This document shows positions 33,906-41,653 of a DNA stretch of 64,000 nt, in pieces; within the stretch, counting starts at the first letter, position 1, and each line of letters begins with the position of its first letter. Source of the stretch: Hufsiella arboris (GTDB taxonomy: Bacteria; Bacteroidota; Bacteroidia; Sphingobacteriales; Sphingobacteriaceae); contig NZ_WVHT01000006.1 in the NCBI RefSeq assembly GCF_009834875.1, forward strand, positions 124,001-188,000, written 5' to 3'. Under the pieces are notes generated by a model. That model had not been told where the DNA came from. It worked only from the letters and a program-made list of their open reading frames with translations, and ran no database searches. The translations under genes were made by a program, and so were the position numbers.

Positions 33906-35813
33906 CTATCCGAATATTGTGTTAGTAAACTCGAGCCTGATCTTTGATTGAAAATCGCGGATTGTTTTGAAAATCTCTACCAGCGTTACCTGTTCGATTT
34001 TCGTAATGCTTTTCAAGTCGATGTCGTTATCCGGCTCTGTATGATCCTGAGCTATCTGCCGGGCCTGGCTTCTTAGTCTCATTCCCATCAGGTAATAGTA
34101 AGATTGCATTAGTTCGTGATATTCTTTTTCCGTAAAGACACCTTTCTCACATAACACTTTCAGCCGCTCTCCTGTATTAACTTCAAATACACGATTCCTT
34201 AATGCATAAACACGTACCAGGTCGACAATTGGTGTCATTGTCTTTTTAATATCGAAAACTTCCCGGTCGCCTTTCGTAACGGTTTTAATGCTCTTGAAAA
34301 ATGTTAAAGGAGGTTCGTACTGCAACGCATTTTTTGCCATAAAGAAAAATAGCTTTTGCATAGGATTTTCAAGCGCGCTATCAATAAACTGTTGCAATTC
34401 GTCAAAAATCGACTTATCTCCGTAAATGAAACGGCAGTCGAAAAAAGTTGAAAATTGTATAACTGTTTCGGGAAGCGAATCGCTCATCCAGCTTTCGTAG
34501 TTACGTTTCCAGTGCGATAAAGAATGCGTCCACTTGGGGTTTTTGGCCATGTAATCGCCCGTACAAAAGCTGATGCCGACGAAATCAAGGCTAGTAGAAA
34601 CCATATCTGCAAAACGGAGAAAATATTCCCTTACTTCTTCCCTATGCTCATTTGCTTTATCCTCGTAAATAATTGCATTATCCTGATCCGTTTTAAGGGT
34701 CTGTTCCTTTCGTCCCTCGCTGCCCAGCACCATGAAAGCGAATTTTGCCGGCGGCTGACCAATTTCCGCAATGGCATTGTCAATTACTTTTAGCGAAATT
34801 GTGTCTGCGATGGTTGTTATAACCTGATTGACAATTTCAGCGTGCACTCCTTTTGTAAGCAACTGTGTTACAAATTTCGGCACCTGATTCCATTTCCTTT
34901 GTAATTCCTCAGTTGAACGTGCCTGCTTAACGGACTGAATAAATACGAGAGGTGATTCGGCCTGTTCACTTAAAAGCTTATTCCGGCTCAGAAATCCAAT
35001 GTAATTGCCCTTATCTTTAATCAGTAAATACCTGGTTTTCGTATTGAACATCCGCAAAATGGCCTCGTACACGTAGGCATGCGAATCGATACTGACAATT
35101 GGATTGTCCATTACTTTTACGATCGGTTGAGCAGCGTCGGCTTGCTTGGCCGTCACATTGTCCCGCAGTGTGATGTCTGTCACATAACCGGAGATTTCGT
35201 CCTTTTCATTTTTAACAAACAAACAGCTTACTTTATTTGCCGCCATGATTCGGGCCGTCTGGTAAATCGGCGTGTCTTCCCGGCACCATACGATCTCGCG
35301 GTACTCAATACTTTCTATCCGACGCGAATACAATTGTTCGGACGCGATATAACTTTCCTCGAACGCGATCGGTTTCTTAAAAAAATGAACAAACTCCTCG
35401 TCGAGCATCCGGTTGCCGAACTGCGTGGTAAAATAGTGGAAGAACTCTTCAAATCCGCGGCAAAGCGCCCTAAACTCCTTACGCGGAAGAAAATAAATAA
35501 CAGTACCTTTCTTCGCGATAACGGTTTTCAGCGAGCGTTTCCGGTTAAGTAAAACAGAGATTCCGCCGTAACAGTAACCTGCATGATGAATTTCAAGGGA
35601 GCGTTTATTTTGAGCACTGTCATAAAAGAAAGATTCATACTCGCCTTCCACCAAAATATCAACACCCTTCATTTTCGTAACTTCCTGCTGGTAAATGAAG
35701 GTATCTTTTGTATAAGTTACTTTTTCAAGGACATCGGCAACACCGATCAAAACATCGTCTGGTAGTAAACTAAATGGAAGATGGTTCTTTAAAAAATCGA
35801 TCTGACCAATCAT
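33906..35813 (-). CDS. CNMP/CBS/DUF294 nucleotidyltransferase-like protein
   Basis: A 635-residue signalling protein. Domains in order are a cyclic-nucleotide-binding-type domain (about 15-130), two CBS domains (about 165-290, adenine-nucleotide sensors), a DUF294 putative nucleotidyltransferase (about 320-450, with MVLGSEGRKEQTLKTDQDNA showing the GSxGR..D pattern) and its helical C-terminal domain (about 480-630). The ATG at 35813 is chosen because it overlaps the exonuclease TGA as ATGA; an in-frame ATG at 35870 would overlap that gene by 61 bases. In other bacteria this protein is encoded with a DnaQ-like exonuclease near acetate uptake and activation genes, which are not seen here. Confidence 0.87.
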   Translation of the reverse strand: MIGQIDFLKNHLPFSLLPDDVLIGVADVLEKVTYTKDTFIYQQEVTKMKGVDILVEGEYESFFYDSAQNKRSLEIHHAGYCYGGISVLLNRKRSLKTVIAKKGTVIYFLPRKEFRALCRGFEEFFHYFTTQFGNRMLDEEFVHFFKKPIAFEESYIASEQLYSRRIESIEYREIVWCREDTPIYQTARIMAANKVSCLFVKNEKDEISGYVTDITLRDNVTAKQADAAQPIVKVMDNPIVSIDSHAYVYEAILRMFNTKTRYLLIKDKGNYIGFLSRNKLLSEQAESPLVFIQSVKQARSTEELQRKWNQVPKFVTQLLTKGVHAEIVNQVITTIADTISLKVIDNAIAEIGQPPAKFAFMVLGSEGRKEQTLKTDQDNAIIYEDKANEHREEVREYFLRFADMVSTSLDFVGISFCTGDYMAKNPKWTHSLSHWKRNYESWMSDSLPETVIQFSTFFDCRFIYGDKSIFDELQQFIDSALENPMQKLFFFMAKNALQYEPPLTFFKSIKTVTKGDREVFDIKKTMTPIVDLVRVYALRNRVFEVNTGERLKVLCEKGVFTEKEYHELMQSYYYLMGMRLRSQARQIAQDHTEPDNDIDLKSITKIEQVTLVEIFKTIRDFQSKIRLEFTNTIFG

Positions 35814-36508
35814 AAGCAATATAAAATAATTATACCTACCAGGAAAAAGATGAAAGCCGGAAGTTTCCATCCATTTTGCGGTGCAACCTGTGGTAAATTA
35901 CTAAATACTTTTTTTTGTGAATCAATAAGGCTTTCAGAAAAATCACCGCGGTGCAACAGCTCAAAAAAACATTCGGCAGTAGATCTTGCATCGAAAAATG
36001 CGTCGTGTTGTTTTTCAGGCAGTTTGGTAAAAAGTTGCTGGTACAAATTTCCGAGCTTTAAAAAACCTGCTTGTGGATTGCGAACAAGGTATGAAGTTGC
36101 CAGCATGGTACAAAACGTTTCAACTTTCTGCAAAGGGTTGGAAAGTTCAGACCTATAATACTCGGCGCCAAGAATCCGATAATCAAGCTCGATAAAATGG
36201 CCAACGACCATTGGTTGATATTCTTTTATATCCGAGGCAAGCTGCTTTAAAACTTCTTTTCTGCCCTCTCCATTGTCTTCTAAAAACTGGCGTGTTATAC
36301 CATGGATAGCGGCTGCATCATGGCTTATCGGAGCATTGGTATTAGATATGTAATGATTTGCCTGTTTGACCTCGGTACCATTCTTACGATATATTACCCA
36401 AGCAATTTGAAGTACATGCGGCCAGTTTGCATCTGCCGAATAAGGCAAATTCCACTTTTTTGGTAAGCCGGAAGCCTCCGTATCGATAAACAGAAGGTAT
36501 TCGTTCAA
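35810..36508 (-). CDS. DnaQ-like 3'-5' exonuclease with C-terminal membrane segment
   Basis: A 232-residue DEDDh exonuclease. ExoI is FIDTEASGLP (Asp9, Glu11), ExoII lies in VVGHFIELDYRIL, and ExoIII is KQHDAFFDARSTAE with the catalytic His and Asp. The last 20 residues (LPAFIFFLVGIIILYCL) form a membrane helix, unusual for a DNA-processing exonuclease, which would tether it to the membrane. The start codon is TTG: no ATG or GTG occurs between it and the upstream in-frame stop. It is translationally coupled to the DUF294 gene. Confidence 0.85.
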   Translation of the reverse strand: MNEYLLFIDTEASGLPKKWNLPYSADANWPHVLQIAWVIYRKNGTEVKQANHYISNTNAPISHDAAAIHGITRQFLEDNGEGRKEVLKQLASDIKEYQPMVVGHFIELDYRILGAEYYRSELSNPLQKVETFCTMLATSYLVRNPQAGFLKLGNLYQQLFTKLPEKQHDAFFDARSTAECFFELLHRGDFSESLIDSQKKVFSNLPQVAPQNGWKLPAFIFFLVGIIILYCL

Positions 36509-36595
36509 TGGTAACTGGTTTGCGTTTGCAATAGTAATAAAATGCGTTTACATTTTGTTTCGAAAAACGCTATAACCTTTTTGGGGCAGTAAATC

Positions 36596-36632
36596 AAAAC
36601 GGGAGCTACTACTAACGCAGAGCTCCCGTTTT
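36596..36632. terminator. Bidirectional terminator
   Basis: AAAACGGGAGCT (36596-36607) pairs perfectly with AGCTCCCGTTTT (36621-36632), with T-tracts usable on either strand. On the minus strand it directly follows the reading-frame remnant. Confidence 0.75.
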
Positions 36633-36843
36633 ATACTTTAACAACCATAGCTGCTAAAGCTTTCAAGTTTAAATTACGTATCTGATTGATCAACTTTTCC
36701 CCAATCCTTTTGAAACTGGGCGAGTAACCGATCACACGTTTCTTTACCGTATAGTTCCTTAAAACGCGGGTAAATTCACATGCGCCCTGCCGGTGCTTAT
36801 ATCTTTCCAAATTCGTTCTGAACGCTGTTGGAGTAGAGCCGGC
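36631..36843 (-). pseudogene. Reading-frame remnant of an unknown gene
   Basis: A minus-strand frame of 70 codons is open between stops at 36844-36846 and 36631-36633, with protein-like composition (NLERYKHRQGACEFTRVLRN, then VIGYSPSFKRIGEKL and a basic C-terminal helix). It has no ATG near its start, only a TTG, and ends in a strong terminator. This suggests the 3' part of a lost gene, or a very small gene with a TTG start. No family recognised. Confidence 0.3.
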
Positions 36844-37097
36844 TCAAATAATACCACTCTCAACGAGATGGTGATTTATTTTCAGGCTTTCAAAGTACGT
36901 CTTACTTGTTTAAACTAAGTTAGTTCTCTTTTGTTTTTCGTCAAAATAAATTTGCCTATAATTTACTAACAGATTTTAAACGTAAATATCTGACTTATAA
37001 ACATATAGTATTGAAATAAAAATAATGCCTTCGATATATTGACGCATTAATTTGCCGTTGTATGTCGCAGATATCAACATTTACATTTTCAACACAT

Positions 37098-37724
37098 TCA
37101 ACTTTTTTGGTAAACTAATGATTCGATGAATCCGGCATAAAAATTCTTTTTTCCCTGTAACAGAAAATTGTATTTAACAAATAAGGCCTGAGCATCGAGG
37201 GGATTAACGCCCTCAATTTCAAAGAACAGCCTAAAGAAAAAATACATTGATTTTAAAAGGAGTGTCTTCCAAATGATGCTATTCTTTTCCGTGTTGAAAT
37301 CGGCATATAGCCACTGGCCGTTGTTTTTAAGCATTTTATTTAAATGAGCGAATACAAAAGCTCCCGTTTCCGCTGAAAAATTGTCAAATAAAAAGCTGGT
37401 TATGATAACATCAAATTTTGTGGCCGAATTAAAATCCTGAATAGAAGATTCCACAAATCTTACAGAATTTCCGCCTGTGTTTCTTTCAGCCGACTTCTTT
37501 AACATGTTCGCTGAAAGCTCTACGTAAACAATTGTTAAACCGGACTGGTGGATTCTCGTGATTTCTTCGAGAATCCATCCGGTGCCACCCCCGGCAATCA
37601 GCACAGCAGAGCCCGGAGAAATACATTTTAAAAAAGCCACCTGTGCCTGTATCAGTTTACGGCCAAAGACCAGTCTTGATAACGGATCATAAAAAGAGGC
37701 AACCGGATCATAATTGTTTTGCAT
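37098..37724 (-). CDS. Class I SAM-dependent methyltransferase
   Basis: A 208-residue Rossmann methyltransferase starting at ATG 37724. It begins NNYDPVASFYDPLSRLVFG, a pattern of the UbiE/COQ5-like group. The SAM-binding motif I is AVLIAGGGTGWILEEI (about 52-67), the acidic end of strand 2 is IVYVELS, and the post-motif strand is FDVIITSFLFDNF. The C-terminal part (SMYFFFRLFFEIEGVNPLD) is hydrophobic. It is divergent from the CrtA-like gene with a 55-base gap. The substrate is unknown. Confidence 0.85.
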   Translation of the reverse strand: MQNNYDPVASFYDPLSRLVFGRKLIQAQVAFLKCISPGSAVLIAGGGTGWILEEITRIHQSGLTIVYVELSANMLKKSAERNTGGNSVRFVESSIQDFNSATKFDVIITSFLFDNFSAETGAFVFAHLNKMLKNNGQWLYADFNTEKNSIIWKTLLLKSMYFFFRLFFEIEGVNPLDAQALFVKYNFLLQGKKNFYAGFIESLVYQKS

Positions 37725-37767
37725 CCTCAAAATTATTCAACAGCAAGTGATTTCACGTCAGATGTTT

Positions 37768-37775
37768 TATTTTTG
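37768..37775 (+). promoter_or_regulatory. Candidate -7 box (TATTTTTG) of the CrtA-like gene
   Basis: A perfect TAnnTTTG ends 4 bases before the GTG start codon, which implies a near-leaderless transcript. No TTG partner at the usual distance. Confidence 0.35.
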
Positions 37776-37779
37776 ACGG

Positions 37780-38475
37780 GTGATCACCTCCCTGGTAATT
37801 GTCCGATATAAAAAACAATTTATTCCACTCGCTCTCATCTCGATGGCCATCCATCGCTTGCCTTTAGCTTTAAACAAAAAATGCAGTTTTTGGAAATTAT
37901 TGGGAAGCGGTAAAAACGGAACTTTTGATTTACGGCCTGATTGGCAACAATGGGGATTGTTATCTGTATGGGAATCAACCGAAGCCTTGCAGGAATTTCA
38001 GCAAAAATCAGTTATCAGCAAATGGTGGAGGCATTTTACCTGCGAAAAGCTAAATATCATTTGTTCAGTTATTTCAAGTCACGGCAAATGGTCGGGCGAA
38101 GAACCGTTCCAGGCAGCACAGGAAATGACTCAGCATAATGGGCCGGTTGCAGTTTTAACAAGAGCGACTATTCGGCTAAACCGTTTAAAAAACTTCTGGC
38201 AAAACGTAAGTCCGGTTGCAGCCGTAATGAACAACGCTCAGGGTTTTATCGCTTCAATAGGTATTGGCGAAGCGCCGGTATACAAACAAGCGACCTTCTC
38301 TATCTGGGCAAGCATGGATGATCTAAAAGCCTTCGCGTATCGTTCAGTTGAACATAGTGAAGTTATTAAAAAAACCAGGCTTGAAAATTGGTATTCCGAA
38401 GAACTCTTCGCACGTTTTAAAATCATTTCTATCGAAGGAACTTTAAACGGCAAAAAAATAGATCTAGATCTTTAA
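37780..38475 (+). CDS. Spheroidene monooxygenase (CrtA)-like carotenoid oxygenase
   Basis: A 231-residue protein resembling CrtA, the heme-dependent oxygenase that adds keto or hydroxyl groups to carotenoids. Matching segments are SFWKLLGSGKNGTFDL-like (CSFWKLLGSG here), WGLLSVWES, GKWSGEEPF, GPVAVLTRATIRL, FIASIGIGEAPVYKQATFSI and ENWYSEELFARF. The start is GTG at 37780, because the conserved first strand (SLVIVRY) lies before the first internal ATG. No other carotenoid gene is in the window. It is divergent from a methyltransferase and is followed 22 bases later by a small unknown gene. Confidence 0.82.
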   Translation: MITSLVIVRYKKQFIPLALISMAIHRLPLALNKKCSFWKLLGSGKNGTFDLRPDWQQWGLLSVWESTEALQEFQQKSVISKWWRHFTCEKLNIICSVISSHGKWSGEEPFQAAQEMTQHNGPVAVLTRATIRLNRLKNFWQNVSPVAAVMNNAQGFIASIGIGEAPVYKQATFSIWASMDDLKAFAYRSVEHSEVIKKTRLENWYSEELFARFKIISIEGTLNGKKIDLDL

Positions 38476-38497
38476 ATCGATAGCTAAACAAACTATT

Positions 38498-38740
38498 ATG
38501 AGAATTGTAGCAGAACTCCCTCGTCCTGATTGTAAGATAACCATCTTCTCAATGAATATGAAATATCTTGTAAAGTTCGAAAAGGGGACCTACGAGCAAA
38601 CTTATAAACTTGCTGAGATGAATTTACTCGACGGAATAAATAGCGTTTTTGAGCTTCTTGACGAAGAGTTTATTCAAACAGTACTTGCCCGTTTTGACAG
38701 CATGCGTACTGATTTTAATGCAACGTATAATCGCCATTAG
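38498..38740 (+). CDS. Small conserved protein of unknown function
   Basis: An 80-residue protein beginning MRIVAELPRPDCKITIFSMN. The middle is KYLVKFEKGTYEQTYKL and the end is acidic and helical. No signal peptide, membrane segment or known motif. It lies 22 bases after the CrtA-like gene and is probably co-transcribed. Confidence 0.65.
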   Translation: MRIVAELPRPDCKITIFSMNMKYLVKFEKGTYEQTYKLAEMNLLDGINSVFELLDEEFIQTVLARFDSMRTDFNATYNRH

Positions 38741-39029
38741 TACTTAACTTAATTTTCTTAAATCATTCAAATACAGGTAATTAATTATTTATTCCAAATT
38801 AAATTTGGCGGTGATAGGTATTTCTGAGATTACAAAAAATTTAAAATAAACAAAATTTAAATATAATCTGCATAAAAATCTCATTATCAATCAAATATTT
38901 ATTTAAACAGAATTAAATTTGCTTATTTTTTTTACACTTTTAAAGCGGTAAATCGGTCAAAATTGCCTATTTGGCAATATTTAAATCTTTGGCTAAGTTT
39001 TTGTGTTATACTAACTAAAGAATCTTACT

Positions 39030-39362
39030 ATGAATGATAAATCAAAAATTGCATCGGTAGTGTTGGCTGGGCTTGCGGCCGGTGCGGTAGCCTGGTATTT
39101 ATTTGCTACAGAAAGCGGCCGGGATACAAGAGAAAAATTAAGCGACTCGTTTAGAGACCTGAATGACTCCTTTGGAGATTTGAAGGAAAATCTGAAGGCG
39201 AAAGCTAAAGATACTTATGATAAAGTTAAAGGTCAGGCAAGTGATCTTGCAAGCGATTTAAAAAGCCAGGCAGGAGATTTAAAAAGTCAAGCCAGCGATG
39301 TAGCTTCATCCGTTAAAGACAACGTAAAGACTACTGCAAATAAGGCGCAAGCCTCGGTATAA
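39030..39362 (+). CDS. YtxH-domain protein
   Basis: A 110-residue protein with one N-terminal membrane helix (KIASVVLAGLAAGAVAWYLF) and the YtxH-type PESGRDTREKL-like turn (TESGRDTREKL here). A long amphipathic coil of about 11-residue repeats follows (DLKSQAGDLKSQASD). YtxH and related proteins are usually stress-induced and membrane-bound; the exact role is unknown. An AT-rich region of about 290 bases precedes it and a terminator follows. Confidence 0.85.
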   Translation: MNDKSKIASVVLAGLAAGAVAWYLFATESGRDTREKLSDSFRDLNDSFGDLKENLKAKAKDTYDKVKGQASDLASDLKSQAGDLKSQASDVASSVKDNVKTTANKAQASV

Positions 39363-39382
39363 GATTATTTAACTGTTAAAAT

Positions 39383-39411
39383 AAAGGCATCTCAAAAGGA
39401 TGCCTTTTTTC
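39383..39411 (+). terminator. Terminator of the YtxH-type gene
   Basis: AAAGGCATC pairs with GATGCCTTT around CTCAAAAG-like loop bases, followed by six T, about 20 bases after the stop. Confidence 0.85.
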
Positions 39412-39568
39412 GTAAAACAAATAATTAATGCCTGTAAATGAAAGCGCAGAACCTCGCTTCTCATACCTAGTAGCTTTCTCAAATTTCACAATTATTGCAC
39501 ATTGTAAGCGCTTCTATAGGACACACCTTTGATATGTAGGTAATTTTATTTAATTAAAACTTACTCTT

Positions 39569-40639
39569 ATGAAAGCGACTAAATGTATGGTGTATGTTTT
39601 ATGCTGCACAGGCTTGTTATTTGCATGTAAAAACAGTGACGATCTAACCTTAACTAAACTCCCCTCTTCATCAGCAGTGGCCACCACCTCTACGACAGGC
39701 GTTCATGAGCCGTTAACAGTAATAACTATAGCTGGGAAGGCGTGGGAAAACGGCAGCACCGACGGCCCTGGCAAACAGGCGAGATTCTCCTACCCGAACG
39801 GAATTGATGTGATGGACGACGGCACAATATATGTCGCGGACGAGTTTAATGATAAAATACGCAAAATATCAAATTCTGATATTGTATCGACCGTGGCAAT
39901 TCCCAAGAGCTCAGATGGTGAGTCACTTAGTTCTCCTGGCAGAGTGCGCATAAAGAAGGACGGTACGATAAACATACTAGCCTTTGATGCCTATTCGGTT
40001 CCGAAACATAAAATATGGATTATCAAACCAAGCGGAGAGGTTTTAACTCCCGGATTGAAGCCTGAGAACATGCCAGCCGGTTTTAGTCCCTACCACTATG
40101 CGGATTTACAAAAAGATCCATACAATAATTTGTTATGGATCAGTGGATCATATAACGATGCATCTAAAAACCGTGGTGTGCTGGAAAAATTTTATGTAAA
40201 CAACGGAAATATCGGAACATCTCCTTTCTTCCCGCCTGTCGACTCGCTGACCGCTGAAGGTAAAAACAACCCTTCAATCAGCAGTTTTTTTTGCGGATAT
40301 AACGGCGTAAAATACATGGTGATCAACGGTAACTATATCTACAAATACACATCTTCGGGCGTATTTACCCGCATCTATCGAAACCTTGCTTTTCATGGCA
40401 TTACAAGTATCGTTGCAAATAGAGACAGCCTAGCAATTTACATCGCAGACGATGGAAAAATTAAGCGGATCGTCAAGAATACGCTTCAAACCCTCGTCGG
40501 ACCGCAACCTGCACTCAATCGAGCTGACGGCGTAGGTTCAAAAGCGGACGTTTATGCAAATCAACTGGGTCTTTCAAAGGATGAAAACACACTTTACTTT
40601 ACCGATGACAACATGGTTAGGAAACTCCTGCTTAAATAA
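39569..40639 (+). CDS. NHL-repeat beta-propeller lipoprotein
   Basis: A 356-residue lipoprotein with signal and lipobox LLFAC (Cys20). A 30-residue Ser/Thr-rich linker leads into a propeller of degenerate NHL-type blades. The clearest are ARFSYPNGIDVMDDGTIYVA with DEFNDKIRKI (about 70-100) and the last blade, GVGSKADVYANQLGLSKDEN with LYFTDDNMVRKLLLK. Such proteins are outer-membrane-anchored and often bind glycans or other proteins; the ligand is unknown. It is a single gene, related in fold to the larger NHL protein at 9357-11975. Confidence 0.83.
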   Translation: MKATKCMVYVLCCTGLLFACKNSDDLTLTKLPSSSAVATTSTTGVHEPLTVITIAGKAWENGSTDGPGKQARFSYPNGIDVMDDGTIYVADEFNDKIRKISNSDIVSTVAIPKSSDGESLSSPGRVRIKKDGTINILAFDAYSVPKHKIWIIKPSGEVLTPGLKPENMPAGFSPYHYADLQKDPYNNLLWISGSYNDASKNRGVLEKFYVNNGNIGTSPFFPPVDSLTAEGKNNPSISSFFCGYNGVKYMVINGNYIYKYTSSGVFTRIYRNLAFHGITSIVANRDSLAIYIADDGKIKRIVKNTLQTLVGPQPALNRADGVGSKADVYANQLGLSKDENTLYFTDDNMVRKLLLK

Positions 40640-40693
40640 CTCAACAAATCCTTTTTGCCAGATGCAAAGAAATGCCAGAACCGGATTACGATG

Positions 40694-40909
40694 TTACGGT
40701 TTATCTCTTAGGGGTTTCAATAAATAAGTTAAGCCATTCAGCCTGATTTCGTACATCGTTGAAAGCAACATTCCGAGCTTGCCTGCCGGAAAACCATTTT
40801 GTTTGAGCCAAACAAGATAATGCTCAGGAATATCGGCTATTAAAACTCCTTTGTATTTTCCATAAGGCATTTTATTACGGACAAGATCAATCAGAATTTG
40901 TGAATCCAT
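40694..40909 (-). CDS. DUF3820-family small protein
   Basis: A 71-residue protein with the DUF3820 pattern: MPYGKYKGVLIADIPEHYLV, then WLKQNGFPAGKLG. The family is widespread and its function is unknown; some members are annotated as putative quorum-sensing-regulated factors. Its ATG overlaps the gpmA stop by one base (TAATG on the minus strand), so the two are coupled. Confidence 0.85.
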   Translation of the reverse strand: MDSQILIDLVRNKMPYGKYKGVLIADIPEHYLVWLKQNGFPAGKLGMLLSTMYEIRLNGLTYLLKPLRDKP

Positions 40910-41517
40910 TAGGTTAAGTTCTCTGCTTTTAAAATTTTCATGTGCTCATCGAGCTCATAAAGCCGCGGAACACAGGTAAGGATGTCGACTTCGGCAATCG
41001 CATCTTTGCTGATGTCCTCAAGATACATCATTAACGCTCTGAGGCTGTTCCCGTGGGCAACCACTAAAATATTTTCGCCATGCCTCAAATGTGGTTCAAT
41101 TTCTTCATGGTAATATTTCAATACCCTTACCTGCGTATCCTTAAGGCTTTCGCCATTTGGCGGTGCAATATCAAAACTTCTTCGCCATAAAGCAACTTGC
41201 TGTGCGCCGTATTTTTCGGCTGTATCCGCTTTATTTAGCCCCTGGAGATCGCCGTATATCCGTTCATTTAAGGCAGCACTCTCATATACCGGAAGGTGTT
41301 CCTTCCCGATCACACTTAGTATAATATCCAGCGTTTCCTTGGCACGCTTAAGCGCCGAAACAAAGCAAGCACTAAAATGGATATTTTTAAGACGTTCACC
41401 TGTTATTTCAGCCTCATGGCGGCCCTGTGCGGTAAGGTCAATATCGGTACTTCCCGTAAAACGGTTTTCAAGATTCCAAACAGATTGTCCGTGACGAACG
41501 ATTACTAACTTGCTCAT
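40909..41517 (-). CDS. gpmA: 2,3-bisphosphoglycerate-dependent phosphoglycerate mutase
   Basis: A 202-residue histidine-phosphatase-fold enzyme that interconverts 3- and 2-phosphoglycerate in glycolysis. The phospho-His is in IVRHGQSVWN (His9), FTGSTDIDLT binds substrate, LNERIYGDLQGLNK carries the catalytic Glu, and AHGNSLRALMMYLE has the second His (about 157). It is shorter than the roughly 250-residue E. coli type, lacking part of the C-terminal tail, as in many Bacteroidetes. It is coupled to the DUF3820 gene. Confidence 0.9.
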   Translation of the reverse strand: MSKLVIVRHGQSVWNLENRFTGSTDIDLTAQGRHEAEITGERLKNIHFSACFVSALKRAKETLDIILSVIGKEHLPVYESAALNERIYGDLQGLNKADTAEKYGAQQVALWRRSFDIAPPNGESLKDTQVRVLKYYHEEIEPHLRHGENILVVAHGNSLRALMMYLEDISKDAIAEVDILTCVPRLYELDEHMKILKAENLT

Positions 41518-41653
41518 TTTTTTAAAGATTTGATATTGACGTCAGCTTAATGTAACTAATCTCGTAAAATTAATAGACCAAATAAACGTTTGCTTAGTTA
41601 TCATCGTCATACCTTACAAAAAGGATAACCTCCTTGCGACTGATAACTTGAAT

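Larger units (their letters stand above)
36509..37097. other. 589-base intergenic region
   Basis: It contains a bidirectional terminator (36596-36632), a minus-strand reading-frame remnant (36631-36843), and about 250 bases of AT-rich sequence in which I see nothing recognisable. Confidence 0.6.
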
